Assembly: GCA_036307305.1 (NCBI GenBank)
Contig: JAXJXV010000008.1
Coordinates: 77,045-141,044 of the forward strand
Reading direction: 5' to 3'
Length of the DNA: 64,000 nt
Source: SIG607 sp036307305
GTDB lineage: Bacteria > Bacillota > Clostridia > Oscillospirales > Acutalibacteraceae
The notes below the pieces were generated by a model. That model did not search any database, was not told the origin of the DNA, and saw only the letters and a list, made by a program, of their open reading frames with translations. Position numbers and translations under genes: made by a program. Below are positions 26,741 through 34,654 of the stretch, one piece after another (within the stretch, counting starts at the first letter, position 1; every line of letters begins with the position of its first letter).

Positions 26741-27982
26741 TTACCACAAACCCTTTTCAAAAATGAAAAACGCGCTTTTTCCATCCTTCGTTTCAATACA
26801 CATCCAGGTTATAGTTCTCTGTAATCTGTCGGCGCATTTCTGAGACAGGGCTTTTCCCTGTTTTTCGGTTATTACCTCGTCAATCATAACCGCCGCCCAT
26901 GATGGATTTCTGTCTTTAAAGGAAGAACAAAGCAAAGCGGAGATATTCGATGCATCATAATTTTCGGTTCTGTAGTCTATTTTAACGTAATAGCTTTCGC
27001 ATCTTGGCGCAATATTCTCAAAATCCACGCTGTATTGTAAAAGCTCATCGTCAAAAGCAAAGTAAATTCCGCTTTTTAAGGAACTTTCTTTATTGGGCAG
27101 AGAATCGGCGGTGGTGTCGGCGTTGTACCATTTATCGTCTATTTTAAAGGCGTTCCAGGTGTGACCGACCTTATCGCTGTCTTCGTCAGGGGAAAAATGC
27201 TTTTCAACGTTTTCTATCCCGGCGGTACGCAAAAGTAACGAATATCCGTTAGAAAACCCGTCACAGTGCGTTTTTCCCGTTATAAGAGCATCGTAAAGAT
27301 AGTTGTGAACCGGTAATTCTTCGTCCTCGGTATCATCATAGAGCAGATACTCGGTATTTTTACGCATATAGATAAAAAGCTGTTCGGCTTTATCAATATC
27401 GGAAATGTCCTCAGGCAGAGTAGCAACGATTTCCTTTGCCTTTTCTATAGCCTCCTGCTTTTTAGGAAGAAAGGAAGCATCGAAATTTTTTACGTTTATG
27501 TAATAGCCGTCAAGGGTGGTGGAAATATCAATAGGTCCAACCTTAACAGGCACACCGCAGGTAAATTCTCCGTAGCCGTATCTGAGATTTTGTTCAAATA
27601 CGGGTGAATCCAGCGCAAAAAGCATAAGTATATCAAAAAGTTCCTTTTCTTCGCCAACAAGCTGATTATCTATAAGAATATTGGTAAAGCCTTTTTCAAG
27701 GGCAAACTCATAGGCGCGGTAGATTTTTTGTTTATCGGCGTCAAGGGTGTCATAGTGATAACTGCTTCTAAACTCGGTAAAATGAAGTTCTTCTTCAAAA
27801 AGCTCTTCGGCTTCAAAAAACAGTTCTGCCTCGTTTTCAAAAACATCGCCGTTGGAAAAGCCTATATGTGCGATACTTTCTGCCTTTTTATCGGCAATAA
27901 AGGTAAGACCGAAATAGATAATGTTGACCGCTAAAACTGCAGAAAGAAAAGGAATAAGAAATTTTCTGAGAAATTTATTCAT
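26741..27982 (-). CDS. Membrane-anchored or exported transglutaminase-like protein
   Basis: 413-residue protein with one N-terminal hydrophobic segment (FLIPFLSAVLAVNIIYFGLTFIA), then an extracellular region. The triad of the transglutaminase-like cysteine protease fold is visible: KTHCDGFSNGYSLLLRTAGI (Cys), VGHTWNAFKIDDKWYNADTT (His, Asp). Such proteins may act on cell-surface peptides; the substrate is unknown. ATG 27982 is chosen because GAGAGGTG precedes it; the in-frame GTG at 27991 lies inside that ribosome site. Confidence 0.75.
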   Translation of the reverse strand: MNKFLRKFLIPFLSAVLAVNIIYFGLTFIADKKAESIAHIGFSNGDVFENEAELFFEAEELFEEELHFTEFRSSYHYDTLDADKQKIYRAYEFALEKGFTNILIDNQLVGEEKELFDILMLFALDSPVFEQNLRYGYGEFTCGVPVKVGPIDISTTLDGYYINVKNFDASFLPKKQEAIEKAKEIVATLPEDISDIDKAEQLFIYMRKNTEYLLYDDTEDEELPVHNYLYDALITGKTHCDGFSNGYSLLLRTAGIENVEKHFSPDEDSDKVGHTWNAFKIDDKWYNADTTADSLPNKESSLKSGIYFAFDDELLQYSVDFENIAPRCESYYVKIDYRTENYDASNISALLCSSFKDRNPSWAAVMIDEVITEKQGKALSQKCADRLQRTITWMCIETKDGKSAFFIFEKGLW

Positions 27983-28050
27983 TTTTGTCACCTCTCTATT
28001 AAAAATATAACATTTTATAGAAAATATTTCAATAAAAAAAGCGTTTTTTG

Positions 28051-28397
28051 AGAGAGGGAGTAGGGAGTAGGGAATAGGGAATAGGGATTATATTCAGTAT
28101 AATCTCTACTGATAGTTTGTAGGGGAGGACTTGTTGTCCTCCCGCATAGATACTGCAAAACTAACGGGCGGATAACAAATCCGCCCCTACTAATGTGCAA
28201 TATAGTCTTTACTGATAGTTCGTAGGGGAGGACTTGTTGTCCTCCCGCAATATACAACGAAACTAACGGGCGGAAAACAAATCCGCCCCTACTAATGTGC
28301 AATATAGTCTTTACTGATAGTTCGTAGGGGAGGACTTGTTGTCCTCCCGCGCAGACTCTACTAAACAAAACGGGCGGAAATTAGTTCCGCCCGTTTT
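28051..28397. repeat. Largest REP/heptamer cluster, upstream of the transglutaminase gene and downstream of GH2
   Basis: The roughly 400-base gap holds five TAGGGAN units (28056-28087), then A/G (28123-28143), C/G (28166-28186), A/G (28226-28246), C/G (28268-28287), A/G (28328-28348) and C/G (28372-28392) hairpins in strict alternation, with conserved linkers (CTACTAATGTGCAATATAGTC, TTTACTGATAGTTCG). A 117-codon open frame here is only translated repeat. Confidence 0.92.
28367..28397 (-). terminator. REP hairpin acting as GH2 terminator
   Basis: AAAACGGGCGGAA, ATTAG loop, TTCCGCCCGTTTT lies 3 bases after the GH2 stop. The REP core has A and T tails that make it an intrinsic terminator in both directions. 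Confidence 0.75.
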
Positions 28398-28399
28398 AA

Positions 28400-30643
28400 T
28401 TATTTCTTTTTAGGTTTTTTGATTTTATTAAGCTTTGCGTTAAGGTCGAGAAGCTGTTCCTTAGTGAGATTTACACCCATCGTACCAATCATACCCGAAA
28501 GGCGAAGCACTGTAAATCCGCCAAGCATAGACATCATACTGTCGTTCATTTCAAAGCCACCTGCAACCTTATCGCCCTTTTTGGGCATAAGCTTTGCCGC
28601 AAATCCCATAAACAGCATTTTGCCCTGCAGTGTTCCTAAAATATCGCCGATTTTATCGTTAAGGGAGAAATGTCCCTCAACCTCGGTAATATCAAACCAG
28701 TTAAGGATAGCGTTCTTTTCTTTAAGGCGGTATTCCTCGTTGAATACTTCAACCTTTCTTAATTTGCCGTAATCCTTGTAGTCACCTGCAACGGCAATAA
28801 GCTGAGTTTCGCCCTTGTTTTCCACGTCGAAGTAGAAGAAATGGTCCTCAGCGGTCTTTTTACCAAGGGAAACGCCGTTTGCGAATAGCTCAACCTCAGG
28901 AAGATTTGAGTAAACCGTTACCTTGGTAACGTCCTCAACCCTGTCAACATAACGCTTACCGCAAAGATGAACGAAGGGGTCGTCGGATAGCCAAGCCTTA
29001 TAAGCATAGAAAGAATCTTTTTTATACTTTCTGTCAAAGGTAACAAGACCCTTGTGGTTTTGTCCGTTTTCACCGCCCTCGCTTCTTGCATCAGCGCCGA
29101 AATCAAACATATTCCATACGTGAGTTGCCCACATATATTTTCTTGAAAAAAGCTGTTTTATTAGCTCTTCGTGATAATATGCCTGATACTCCTCGGTATA
29201 GTCGCCCTGAACGGGATTTGAAGTATGCCAGTTAAGAGCCTCGCAGCCATATTCACTGCAGCCGATTGGAATGTTGGGGTGAGTTTCGTGGAACTTGTCG
29301 AACCAAGGTCCGTTCATAGAGGTATCTCCGCCGTACCAACCGAAATAGTGATTATAAGAAACCACGTCGGGTATCTGCAGATATGGGCTGTCTATAGGAC
29401 AGGGGGAAACAACCGCTATTGTTGTGAGTCTTGTATTGTCCATAAGATGACAAAGGTCGTTAAGAACTATATGATTTTCAAGTAAATCGGGGTCCTTGTC
29501 ACCCTTCATAGTGATTTCGTTTGAAAGTCCCCATACAACGATAGACGGGTGGTTATAGTTCTGACAGATAAGCTCTTTCATCTGATTTATAGTGTTTTCT
29601 CTGCCATTAGGCATATGCTGAGAAATATAGGGAATTTCTGCCCATACAATAAAGCCTTTTTCGTCACAAAGGTCATAGAAATATTGGTCGTGCTGATAGT
29701 GGGCAAGACGTATTGTGGTTGCGCCTACTTCATAGATAAGCTCAATATCCTCTCTGTGATGCTCAGGCAGTAAGGCGTTACCGATACCCCATCTGTCCTG
29801 ATGGCGAGAAACACCTCTTAATGCATACTCCTCACCGTTTAATATAAATCCGCGATTTGCATCAATACTGAAGGTACGGCAACCGAAGCGGGAGCAAACG
29901 TTATCAAGTACTTTTTGGTCCTCAATAATCTCTGCCTCCATACAGTAAAGGTAGGGGTCCCGTCTGCCGTGCCAAAGATGAACCTTTTCAATTTCGAAAA
30001 CAACCTTATTTTCGGTACTCTCTATACTGTTTATAAGATTTTCTTCTCTGTCGTAAAGGCTGTAACGGATTTTCTGATTTTCCTTTAGGTTCTGGGTATA
30101 AACCTGTACCTCAACCGTTGCGTTTTCGCCCTCAACGGCGGGGGTAATCTGTATACCCGGCGCACCGTAATATTCAAGGTCAAAATGACTTTCACTTACA
30201 CAGATAATGTTCACATCTCTGTATAAACCGCCGTAAAAGGTAAAGTCGGCAACCTGAGGATAAACGGTATCGTTTGCAGAGTTGTCCACTTTAATAACGA
30301 ATAAATTATCACGCTCAAGAGCATCGGTGATATCTACTCTGAAGGTAGAATAACCGCCGTCGTGATGGGCGAGATTTTTGCCGTTAAGATAGACGTCTGC
30401 GCTGGAATTTGCGCCGTTTACTTCAAGGAAGTATCTGTCTGCCTCGGGCAAATCCATTTTATCAAGAGTCTTAGCGTAGAAAGCAGGACCTCTGTAGTAG
30501 TCGTTACCGCCGTCCTGTCCGTCAATAGCATTCCATGAATGAGGGAGATTGACAAAATCCCATTTATTGTCAATCTCCGTGGGCAGCTCGGAGGCTAATT
30601 TTGAAAACGCCCATTTTGCATTGTAATTAATAATCTGTCTCAT
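28400..30643 (-). CDS. Glycoside hydrolase family 2 protein (beta-galactosidase/beta-glucuronidase-like)
   Basis: 747-residue cytoplasmic exo-glycosidase with no signal peptide. Domain order is typical: N-terminal sugar-binding jelly roll, Ig-like domain, then TIM barrel with acid/base glutamate in VVWGLSNEIT (about residue 374) and nucleophile glutamate in IGCSEYGCEALNWHT (about residue 460). The last 100 residues (after KNAILNWFDIT) are an extra helical extension. GH2 covers beta-galactosidases, beta-glucuronidases and beta-mannosidases; specificity is not decidable. ATG 30643 has AGGAG 7 bases upstream and lies 10 bases after the GPH symporter gene, so a disaccharide or glucuronide is probably imported and then cleaved. 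Confidence 0.9.
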   Translation of the reverse strand: MRQIINYNAKWAFSKLASELPTEIDNKWDFVNLPHSWNAIDGQDGGNDYYRGPAFYAKTLDKMDLPEADRYFLEVNGANSSADVYLNGKNLAHHDGGYSTFRVDITDALERDNLFVIKVDNSANDTVYPQVADFTFYGGLYRDVNIICVSESHFDLEYYGAPGIQITPAVEGENATVEVQVYTQNLKENQKIRYSLYDREENLINSIESTENKVVFEIEKVHLWHGRRDPYLYCMEAEIIEDQKVLDNVCSRFGCRTFSIDANRGFILNGEEYALRGVSRHQDRWGIGNALLPEHHREDIELIYEVGATTIRLAHYQHDQYFYDLCDEKGFIVWAEIPYISQHMPNGRENTINQMKELICQNYNHPSIVVWGLSNEITMKGDKDPDLLENHIVLNDLCHLMDNTRLTTIAVVSPCPIDSPYLQIPDVVSYNHYFGWYGGDTSMNGPWFDKFHETHPNIPIGCSEYGCEALNWHTSNPVQGDYTEEYQAYYHEELIKQLFSRKYMWATHVWNMFDFGADARSEGGENGQNHKGLVTFDRKYKKDSFYAYKAWLSDDPFVHLCGKRYVDRVEDVTKVTVYSNLPEVELFANGVSLGKKTAEDHFFYFDVENKGETQLIAVAGDYKDYGKLRKVEVFNEEYRLKEKNAILNWFDITEVEGHFSLNDKIGDILGTLQGKMLFMGFAAKLMPKKGDKVAGGFEMNDSMMSMLGGFTVLRLSGMIGTMGVNLTKEQLLDLNAKLNKIKKPKKK

Positions 30644-30653
30644 AAAGAATCTC

Positions 30654-32066
30654 CTAGTTATCCATTTCTTCGCGGCCTAATTCCTTGTTCATCTGAGCAA
30701 GAGTTTTCTTGTCTAAATTGTAGATAACGGCAAGACCGATAAACTGCATAATTGCAGAAAGCATATAGGTACCTGCAACAACGTAGCGCATATTTATAGC
30801 AACCTGCCAGAGCTGATTACCCTCGTTTTCACCAACGTAACCCAGCGCTACCATTATTATTAGCACAAGAGAGGGACCTATACCCTGAGCGAGTTTTCTA
30901 AAGAAGGAATGAAGCGAATAAACGGTACCCTCTTCTCTTGTTCCCGTTTTCCATTCGTTATAGTCGATAGCGTCGCCCATCATAGCCCAGGAAACAGTAG
31001 AGTATATACCAAGACCGAGAGAGAAGATAAGCTGACAAACAATATAGATAACAAGGTCAAGATTTGTGTTATTTGGGATAACAACAAACAGACCAAGACC
31101 TGCAATCATAGAAACGATAGAGCCGAAGGTAGCAAGTTCTTTTTTACCGAACTTTGCAACGGCAGAACGTGCAAGAGGAGTAAACACAACAATAGGAATC
31201 ATAGCAAAAAGCTGAACAACACCTGAAATTTTAACGTTGTTATAATAGGACTGGAAAATTACCGTTACGGCGGTAGCAGCGCCCTGCATACCGATAAACA
31301 TACCCATAGCGGCAATGGTAGCGCCAACGGCGGCGCGGTTTTTAATGAAGTTGCCGAAAGCCTTGAATACGTTGAACTTAGGCGCTTCTTCGCCAACCTC
31401 AACGTTTGTATCAACGCGGATTTCGGTATTCTTAATCATAAACTGGAAGCAGATAAAACCGAGAACGCCCATTATAAGCGCGGCAATGAAAACTCTCTCG
31501 CCGATAAGGTTATCGTTCTCATCGTAAATGATAAAGGGAAGAATAACCATTGGAAGCATATTGCCGAAAATGGAGCCGACGCTTCTCCAGGCGGAAAGGG
31601 AGGCTCTGTCCTTAACGTCGTTGGAAATAAGAGAAAGCAGTGAGCCGTAAGGAACGTTGGCTATTGTGTAGAAAGCGTCCCACACTACGTAACCTGCAAT
31701 AAAGATAATCGCTTTTGCCCATACTGGAGCGTTGGGGAAGGGCAGGAAGCAACAGGCGCCGCCAACCACAAGACCGATTGAACCGAACCAGATGTAAGAC
31801 AAAAACTTGTTTTTCTTGTAATTGCGTTTGTCTGCATCAATAATAGAGCCGATAAGCGGGTCGTTAATAGCATCCCATACCTGTACGACGATGAGTAAAA
31901 GCGCGTACCAGAGGTCCATACCCATAAACTGTGTCCAGAATATAGACATTGTGCCTTTCAGCGCAAAGCTCATATTACAGCCGAGGTCACCCGCCGCATA
32001 AGCCATGCAGTCGCGCATACCAAATTTGCGGTAGCCGTGCGCGTCTAGTTTAGTTTGTTTTCCCAT
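30654..32066 (-). CDS. GPH-family glycoside:cation symporter (MFS)
   Basis: 470-residue transporter with about 12 membrane helices, of the glycoside-pentoside-hexuronide group (MelB/XynB/UidB-like): the N-terminal FGMRDCMAYAAGDLGCN, AINDPLIGSIID and the late SWAMMGDAIDYNEWKTGTREEGTVYS are family landmarks. It brings sugar in with H+ or Na+. ATG 32066 has AAAGGAGG 7 bases upstream. It is first in a two-gene operon with GH2, behind a promoter that carries a palindromic operator-like site. Confidence 0.9.
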   Translation of the reverse strand: MGKQTKLDAHGYRKFGMRDCMAYAAGDLGCNMSFALKGTMSIFWTQFMGMDLWYALLLIVVQVWDAINDPLIGSIIDADKRNYKKNKFLSYIWFGSIGLVVGGACCFLPFPNAPVWAKAIIFIAGYVVWDAFYTIANVPYGSLLSLISNDVKDRASLSAWRSVGSIFGNMLPMVILPFIIYDENDNLIGERVFIAALIMGVLGFICFQFMIKNTEIRVDTNVEVGEEAPKFNVFKAFGNFIKNRAAVGATIAAMGMFIGMQGAATAVTVIFQSYYNNVKISGVVQLFAMIPIVVFTPLARSAVAKFGKKELATFGSIVSMIAGLGLFVVIPNNTNLDLVIYIVCQLIFSLGLGIYSTVSWAMMGDAIDYNEWKTGTREEGTVYSLHSFFRKLAQGIGPSLVLIIMVALGYVGENEGNQLWQVAINMRYVVAGTYMLSAIMQFIGLAVIYNLDKKTLAQMNKELGREEMDN

Positions 32067-32083
32067 AAATATCCTCCTTTATA

Positions 32084-32100
32084 CTATGACTATGTCATAG
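32084..32100. promoter_or_regulatory. Palindromic operator-like site in the GPH-GH2 promoter
   Basis: CTATGAC, TAT, GTCATAG: perfect 7-base arms around a 3-base centre, placed at the expected transcription start, where a bound repressor would block initiation. No cognate regulator gene is adjacent. Confidence 0.6.
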
Positions 32101-32108
32101 ATAACTGT

Positions 32109-32138
32109 ATTGTAACATATGTTTATATGAAAAGTCAA
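32109..32138 (-). promoter_or_regulatory. Sigma-A promoter of the GPH-GH2 operon
   Basis: Minus strand TTGACT (32133-32138), 18-base spacer, TACAAT (32109-32114). Confidence 0.75.
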
Positions 32139-32169
32139 CTGTTTAAACAAATTGTTATTAATGCACAAA

Positions 32170-32206
32170 AAAACAACGATTAACGAAAAGCTCGTTAATC
32201 GTTGTA
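32170..32206 (-). terminator. Terminator of the DUF3048 gene
   Basis: TCGTTAATCGTTGT (32192-32205) pairs with ACAACGATTAACGA (32173-32186); a T-run follows on the minus strand. It separates this gene from the GPH-GH2 promoter. Confidence 0.88.
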
Positions 32207-32211
32207 GATTT

Positions 32212-33285
32212 TTACTGTACTGCAGAGGAGGTTTCAGGAGCAGGAGCTTCGAATTTAGGCGCAAACTCCTTGCTGTGCAGACAAACCCAACTGTTACCTG
32301 CGTTTACTTTTAGCTCACTTCCGTCGGCGGCAAAGAATTTAAAGGAGGCGCTGCCCGAACCCTTTTGCCAGGTTATTGCCTGATAACCGCCCTCGGAAAC
32401 GTAATAACCGCTGCCGGAATTCAGAGCAACCTTGCGGTGCTTGTTATCGGGATAGTAGCTAACGGTAGTAGCAAGAACAAAAACGTTTTTGAAATCGTAG
32501 GTTTCGCCGCTTTTTACGTCCTTGTTTGTTTTACCTTTTGTATTTTTGGTGTAAAGACCTGTCTGTTCGTTATACGTAAAAATGCTGGTTGCATAGTTAG
32601 AAAATTTAACGGTAGCCGTAACTGCGCCGCCCTCAGAGGGAACGATTTTTTCGTCATCGGCGGTAAAGTTAGCAAAGGTGTCGTTTTTAGTGGTGGTGCT
32701 TCTGAATTTTTTAGCCTCAATACCTGCTTTAAGCTTTTCGGCGTCGGTATAAAGGGTATGCTCGGTTGCCAAACCGTTTTTCTCTCTGTACGCATAGGGA
32801 CTTCCTATATTAATAGCGGCAACACCGCTTGAAGAAAGATAGGGCTTAGCATAGGTGTAATCCATACCGTGATGAACGTAAATAGCGTCGTGACCAAGAG
32901 CCAGTTCGATATAAGGATATCTTGCAGAACGGATTGTACCCAGAGCATTGAGAACCGAAATATCTTTATAAACGGCGAGCAGACGGGTGATACCGCCCTC
33001 AACCTCGGTTTCGTAAACAATATCGGCTTTCTGAACGCCTGTCTGAACACCCTGCGCAACGTTAATGTTGTTTATCATAACGGCAACGGGACGAAGCTCA
33101 CGCTGTTCTTCAAGAAGATTTTTAACGCCAGTAAGGGGATTTACGTAATATGTAGGTTGCGGCGGTTCTGATGAAGACGGTTCGGGATTTGAAACCTCCT
33201 CAACAGACGGGTTACCTGCGCCACAGCCGATAATAGCTAAAAGCATAGAAAAACAAAGAATAGCTGCGATAATTTTTTTAAACAT
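32212..33285 (-). CDS. DUF3048 lipoprotein (YerB-like)
   Basis: 357-residue exported lipoprotein. ATG 33285 follows CGGAGG; a longer frame to 33384 lacks a ribosome site and would bury the signal peptide. The lipobox is AIIGC, then a Ser/Pro/Glu linker. The body has the DUF3048 landmarks: VNPLTGV, RPVAVMINN, ADIVYETEVEGGITRLLAVYKD, GTIRSARYPYIELALGHDAIYVHHG and, near the end, a basic beta-rich C-terminal half ending VCLHSKEF. Function of YerB-type proteins is not established; an extracellular or envelope role is inferred. Confidence 0.88.
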   Translation of the reverse strand: MFKKIIAAILCFSMLLAIIGCGAGNPSVEEVSNPEPSSSEPPQPTYYVNPLTGVKNLLEEQRELRPVAVMINNINVAQGVQTGVQKADIVYETEVEGGITRLLAVYKDISVLNALGTIRSARYPYIELALGHDAIYVHHGMDYTYAKPYLSSSGVAAINIGSPYAYREKNGLATEHTLYTDAEKLKAGIEAKKFRSTTTKNDTFANFTADDEKIVPSEGGAVTATVKFSNYATSIFTYNEQTGLYTKNTKGKTNKDVKSGETYDFKNVFVLATTVSYYPDNKHRKVALNSGSGYYVSEGGYQAITWQKGSGSASFKFFAADGSELKVNAGNSWVCLHSKEFAPKFEAPAPETSSAVQ

Positions 33286-33315
33286 CTTAATTCCTCCGAG
33301 AAAATTGCTACATAT

Positions 33316-33344
33316 ATTATATAACTTTATAAAAACTATTGCAA
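33316..33344 (-). promoter_or_regulatory. Sigma-A promoter of the DUF3048 gene
   Basis: Minus strand TTGCAA (33339-33344), 17-base spacer, TATAAT (33316-33321). Confidence 0.65.
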
Positions 33345-33436
33345 CTGGAAAAATTAAAAAATTACGCCTTTTCTCTGTATACATAAATTTTTATAAACAA
33401 GCATATTATTTACTATCCATTGTGGGAGTTGATTAT

Positions 33437-33700
33437 ATGAAAAGCAGTGTACCCAGAGCAGTAATGTTAGGCAAATACATATTAAGCACGGGGGCAACGG
33501 TAAGAGCAACAGCCGCCGTTTTTAACGTGAGTAAATCCACCGTACATAAAGACGTAACACAGCGCCTTTGTCATGAAAATCCTGCTCTTTACAAAGAGGT
33601 AAGAAAAATACTTGATATAAATAAAGAGGAACGTCATATTCGCGGGGGAATAGCAACGAAGAAGAAATATAGCAGAGAAAAAGAAAATTTTCAAAAATAA
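33437..33700 (+). CDS. spoIIID: Sporulation transcription regulator SpoIIID
   Basis: 87-residue mother-cell regulator of sporulation. The helix-turn-helix GATVRATAAVFNVSKSTVHKDVTQRL and the basic C-terminal tail that gives half-site contacts are present; length matches B. subtilis SpoIIID (93). ATG 33437 has GGGAG 8 bases upstream. CATATTAT at 33402-33409 could be a sigma-E type -10, in keeping with the family's known control, but the -35 is not clear. It shows that this organism is an endospore former. Confidence 0.96.
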   Translation: MKSSVPRAVMLGKYILSTGATVRATAAVFNVSKSTVHKDVTQRLCHENPALYKEVRKILDINKEERHIRGGIATKKKYSREKENFQK

Positions 33701-33753
33701 TACTTGATTTTTATATTCAGTTGTGCTATTATATTACGGCGACATAAATATTT

Positions 33754-33830
33754 GCGCTGTTAGCTCAGCTGGATAGAGCGTTTGGCTACGGACCAAAAGG
33801 CCAGGAGTTCGAATCTCTTACAGCGCGCCA
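33754..33830 (+). tRNA. tRNA-Arg (anticodon ACG)
   Basis: 77 bases including encoded CCA. Acceptor arm GCGCTGT/ACAGCGC, D-arm GCTC...GAGC, anticodon stem TTTGG/CCAAA with loop CTACGGA giving anticodon ACG (33788-33790), T-arm AGGAG TTCGAAT CTCTT, discriminator G. A34 should be deaminated to inosine by the TadA encoded at 15635-16084. Confidence 0.97.
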
Positions 33831-33836
33831 AAAAAT

Positions 33837-33867
33837 AAGACAGTCTCGGGACTGTCTTGTTTTTTTA
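33837..33867 (+). terminator. tRNA-Arg terminator
   Basis: AAGACAGTC, TCGG loop, GACTGTCTT followed by GTTTTTTT, directly after the tRNA. Confidence 0.92.
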
Positions 33868-33958
33868 TCCAAGATTAAGGATTGGTATGTCATCAAGTCG
33901 CAAAAGTTTTAGTTTTGCCTGTGGATTAATAATATACGGCACTTTTCTCTTATTATAG

Positions 33959-33987
33959 TTGAAAAAATTTGTCTTTCAGGATATAAT
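33959..33987 (+). promoter_or_regulatory. Sigma-A promoter of the FTR-thioredoxin pair
   Basis: TTGAAA (33959-33964), 17-base spacer, TATAAT (33982-33987). Confidence 0.75.
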
Positions 33988-34008
33988 AAGGAAAAGGAAG
34001 TGAAAGAA

Positions 34009-34215
34009 ATGGCAGTAAGACTTAACGAAAATAAAGAAATTGTGGAAACAATAAAAAAAGGACTAAAGGAAAAAAACGGTTACTGTCCTTGCAGACTAGA
34101 AAAAAAGCCTGAATATAAATGTATTTGCGAGGAATTTAAAGCGCAGATAGCAGACCCTGATTTTGAGGGATACTGCCATTGTATGCTTTATTATAAAGAG
34201 AAAGAGGGGAAATAA
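34009..34215 (+). CDS. Ferredoxin-thioredoxin reductase catalytic-subunit-like protein
   Basis: 68-residue iron-sulfur protein with the full FTR beta cysteine layout: CPC (about residue 25), about 12 residues later CIC, and CHC near the end. In known FTRs four cysteines hold a [4Fe-4S] cluster and two form the redox disulfide that passes electrons from ferredoxin to thioredoxin one at a time. This copy is shorter than the plant or cyanobacterial subunit (about 110) and no variable-chain subunit is present. ATG 34009 is favoured (AAGGAAG 8 bases upstream); GTG 34000 is an alternative. A thioredoxin gene starts one base after its stop, which supports an FTR role. Confidence 0.8.
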   Translation: MAVRLNENKEIVETIKKGLKEKNGYCPCRLEKKPEYKCICEEFKAQIADPDFEGYCHCMLYYKEKEGK

Positions 34216-34216
34216 T

Positions 34217-34513
34217 GTGTTAATGAAGTTAAATGAACAGAATTTTAGTGTAAACATAGCAAAGGGAACGGTGCTTGTGGATTTTTATGCCGACTGGTGC
34301 GGTCCCTGTAAAATGGTGGCTCCCATTTTAGAGGAGATAGCAGAACAGAGAAGCGACGTTACTATAGGTAAGGTAAACGTAGACGAAAGCGGCACTCTCG
34401 CTATGAAATTCGGTGTAATGAGTATACCAACCCTTATAGTTTTTAAGGACGGAGTCGAACAAACAAGAATCGTTGGTTATAGACCGAAAGAGGAAATATT
34501 AGAAATACTGTAA
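34217..34513 (+). CDS. trxA: Thioredoxin
   Basis: 98-residue cytoplasmic disulfide reductase with the active site WCGPC (about residue 30), the cis-proline loop GVMSIPTLIVFKDG and a usual length. GTG 34217 is taken as start because GAGGGG lies 7 bases upstream; ATG 34223 in the same frame is possible. It is coupled to the preceding FTR-like gene, which probably reduces it with ferredoxin as electron source instead of NADPH. Confidence 0.93.
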   Translation: MLMKLNEQNFSVNIAKGTVLVDFYADWCGPCKMVAPILEEIAEQRSDVTIGKVNVDESGTLAMKFGVMSIPTLIVFKDGVEQTRIVGYRPKEEILEIL

Positions 34514-34543
34514 AAAACGGAGTACAATTTGTACTCCGTTTTT
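34513..34543. terminator. Bidirectional terminator between trxA and the helicase gene
   Basis: ACGGAGTAC, AATTT loop, GTACTCCGT with A-run before and T-run after; serves trxA on + and may back up the 15-kb operon on -. Confidence 0.9.
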
Positions 34544-34555
34544 CTTTGCTTATGA

Positions 34556-34650
34556 TTCGCGAGAGAACAACAAGTCCTCCTCTACACTGTAGCCATAGAG
34601 ACTATACTGAATCTACTCCCTACTCCCTATTCCCTATTCCCTAATCCCTT
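34556..34650. repeat. Decayed REP hairpin and TAGGGAN array after the helicase gene
   Basis: Opposite in orientation to the others: a decayed A/G-type hairpin (about 34561-34583, arms GAGAGAAC and GTCCTCCTC no longer perfect) followed by five C-tracts (34618-34648) that are TAGGGAN units on the minus strand, a few bases beyond the helicase stop codon. Confidence 0.8.
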
Positions 34651-34654
34651 CTTC

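Noticed and set aside
28015..28368. 117-codon minus-strand open frame upstream of GH2
   Set aside because: It is the translation of REP hairpins and heptamers (repeated GGQQVLPYELSVKT units), with no ribosome site of its own.
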